This document shows positions 63,666 to 64,000 of a stretch of DNA of 64,000 nt, one piece after another. Within the stretch, counting starts at the first letter, position 1, and each line of letters opens with the position of its first letter. The notes under the pieces are model-generated. The model ran no database searches and had not been told where the DNA came from. It was given only the letters and a program-made list of their open reading frames with translations. Both the position numbers and the translations under genes were made by a program. Origin of the DNA: an uncultured Reyranella sp. (GTDB lineage Bacteria; Pseudomonadota; Alphaproteobacteria; Reyranellales; Reyranellaceae); NCBI RefSeq assembly GCF_945957355.1, contig NZ_CAMFKM010000015.1, positions 62,001 to 126,000 on the forward strand, in the 5' to 3' direction.

Positions 63666-64000
63666 TCATGCCGGAAATTGCTCGCGCCACGATTTCGCAA
63701 TGTCGTCGCGCCGCGCGATCCACACCTTGTCGCCGTAGGATTCGAGCAGCGTGAGCACGCGCTTGAAGGCGGCGAAGCGACCGGGGCGGCCGGCGATGCG
63801 CAAATGCCAGCCGATGTTCAGCAGCTTGGGATGGCCGGCTTCGCCTTCCTCCAGCAGCGTTTCGATGGCGTCGCTGACATAGTCGACCATCTCGTCGGCG
63901 CGGACGAAGCCGTTCGGGTGGAAGAACTTCATGTCGTTGCTGTCGAGTGCGTAGGGAACGACCAGGAGAGGACGCTGCAGATCCGTCCTATCCCAGTAGG
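63666..64000 (-). CDS. Third PuuE-type allantoinase-like protein, C-terminal part (runs off the right edge)
   Basis: On the minus strand the frame is open from the right edge to a stop at 63666. It contains LVVPYALDSNDMKFFHP and NIGWHLRIAGRPGRFAAF, the C-terminal signature of the same polysaccharide-deacetylase family as the two puuE copies. About 111 codons are visible; the N terminus lies beyond the window. It is the upstream gene of the ureide-locus run. Confidence 0.82.
   Translation of the reverse strand, partial: YWDRTDLQRPLLVVPYALDSNDMKFFHPNGFVRADEMVDYVSDAIETLLEEGEAGHPKLLNIGWHLRIAGRPGRFAAFKRVLTLLESYGDKVWIARRDDIAKSWREQFPA

Overview
The window is a high-GC chromosomal segment (roughly 65% by eye) with tightly packed genes, ATGA/GTGA start-stop overlaps and several families typical of Alphaproteobacteria (DUF1489, DUF2189, an efp-epmA pair, uricolytic polysaccharide deacetylases). 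A Rhodospirillales/Reyranella-like alphaproteobacterium is the best guess. This rests on gene content alone, and no rRNA or tRNA gene was recognised.

Layout. 1-2.4 kb: partial lytic transglycosylase divergent from dapA and smpB. 2.4-9.8 kb: leucine/isovalerate-type catabolism (acyl-CoA dehydrogenase, a TRAP solute receptor, both methylcrotonyl-CoA carboxylase subunits, an enoyl-CoA hydratase), with the HMG-CoA lyase further on at 21.2 kb. 9.9-13 kb: DUF5993-dsbB, a uracil/xanthine permease and a DUF2189 protein. 13-20 kb: a class IV aminotransferase and a FadR-type GntR regulator divergent from a class III aminotransferase and a complete polyamine-type ABC importer; two perfect TGTGATCACA palindromes lie between them. 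20-30 kb: bicupin, HMG-CoA lyase, LysE exporter, pbpC and a 1657-aa alpha-2-macroglobulin. 30-37.5 kb: an envelope and translation block (MotA/MotB-like pair, OmpA-like protein, inositol monophosphatase, efp, epmA, thiE). 37.6-41.5 kb: SGNH protein, SnoaL-like protein, response regulator divergent from a Crp/Fnr regulator, and an ABC-type solute-binding protein.

41.7-54.7 kb is a 13.0-kb integrated element. Its ends are 15-bp direct repeats (41698-41712 and 54700-54714), which are the last four codons plus stop of a class I fructose-bisphosphate aldolase gene. A P4-type integrase sits just inside the left end, and a small HTH protein just inside the right end. The cargo is mostly uncharacterised: a seven-gene overlapping operon ending in an HNH endonuclease, controlled from an AT-rich region with paired TGTTTAACA sites beside a ribbon-helix-helix gene; a membrane-anchored Mrr-like nuclease; an operon of a secreted thermonuclease, a PD-(D/E)XK protein and a GIY-YIG protein; and a coupled minus-strand trio ending in a 49-aa zinc-finger-like protein. 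No conjugation or capsid genes are recognisable, so it looks like a satellite or small integrative element. The element separates the aldolase gene from what looks like its original terminator and brings a replacement.

55.7-64 kb: an MFS transporter, then a long minus-strand run for ureide/purine catabolism: two complete and one partial PuuE-type allantoinases, ureidoglycolate lyase, an ABC importer, and a 110-aa protein of unknown function translationally coupled to one allantoinase.
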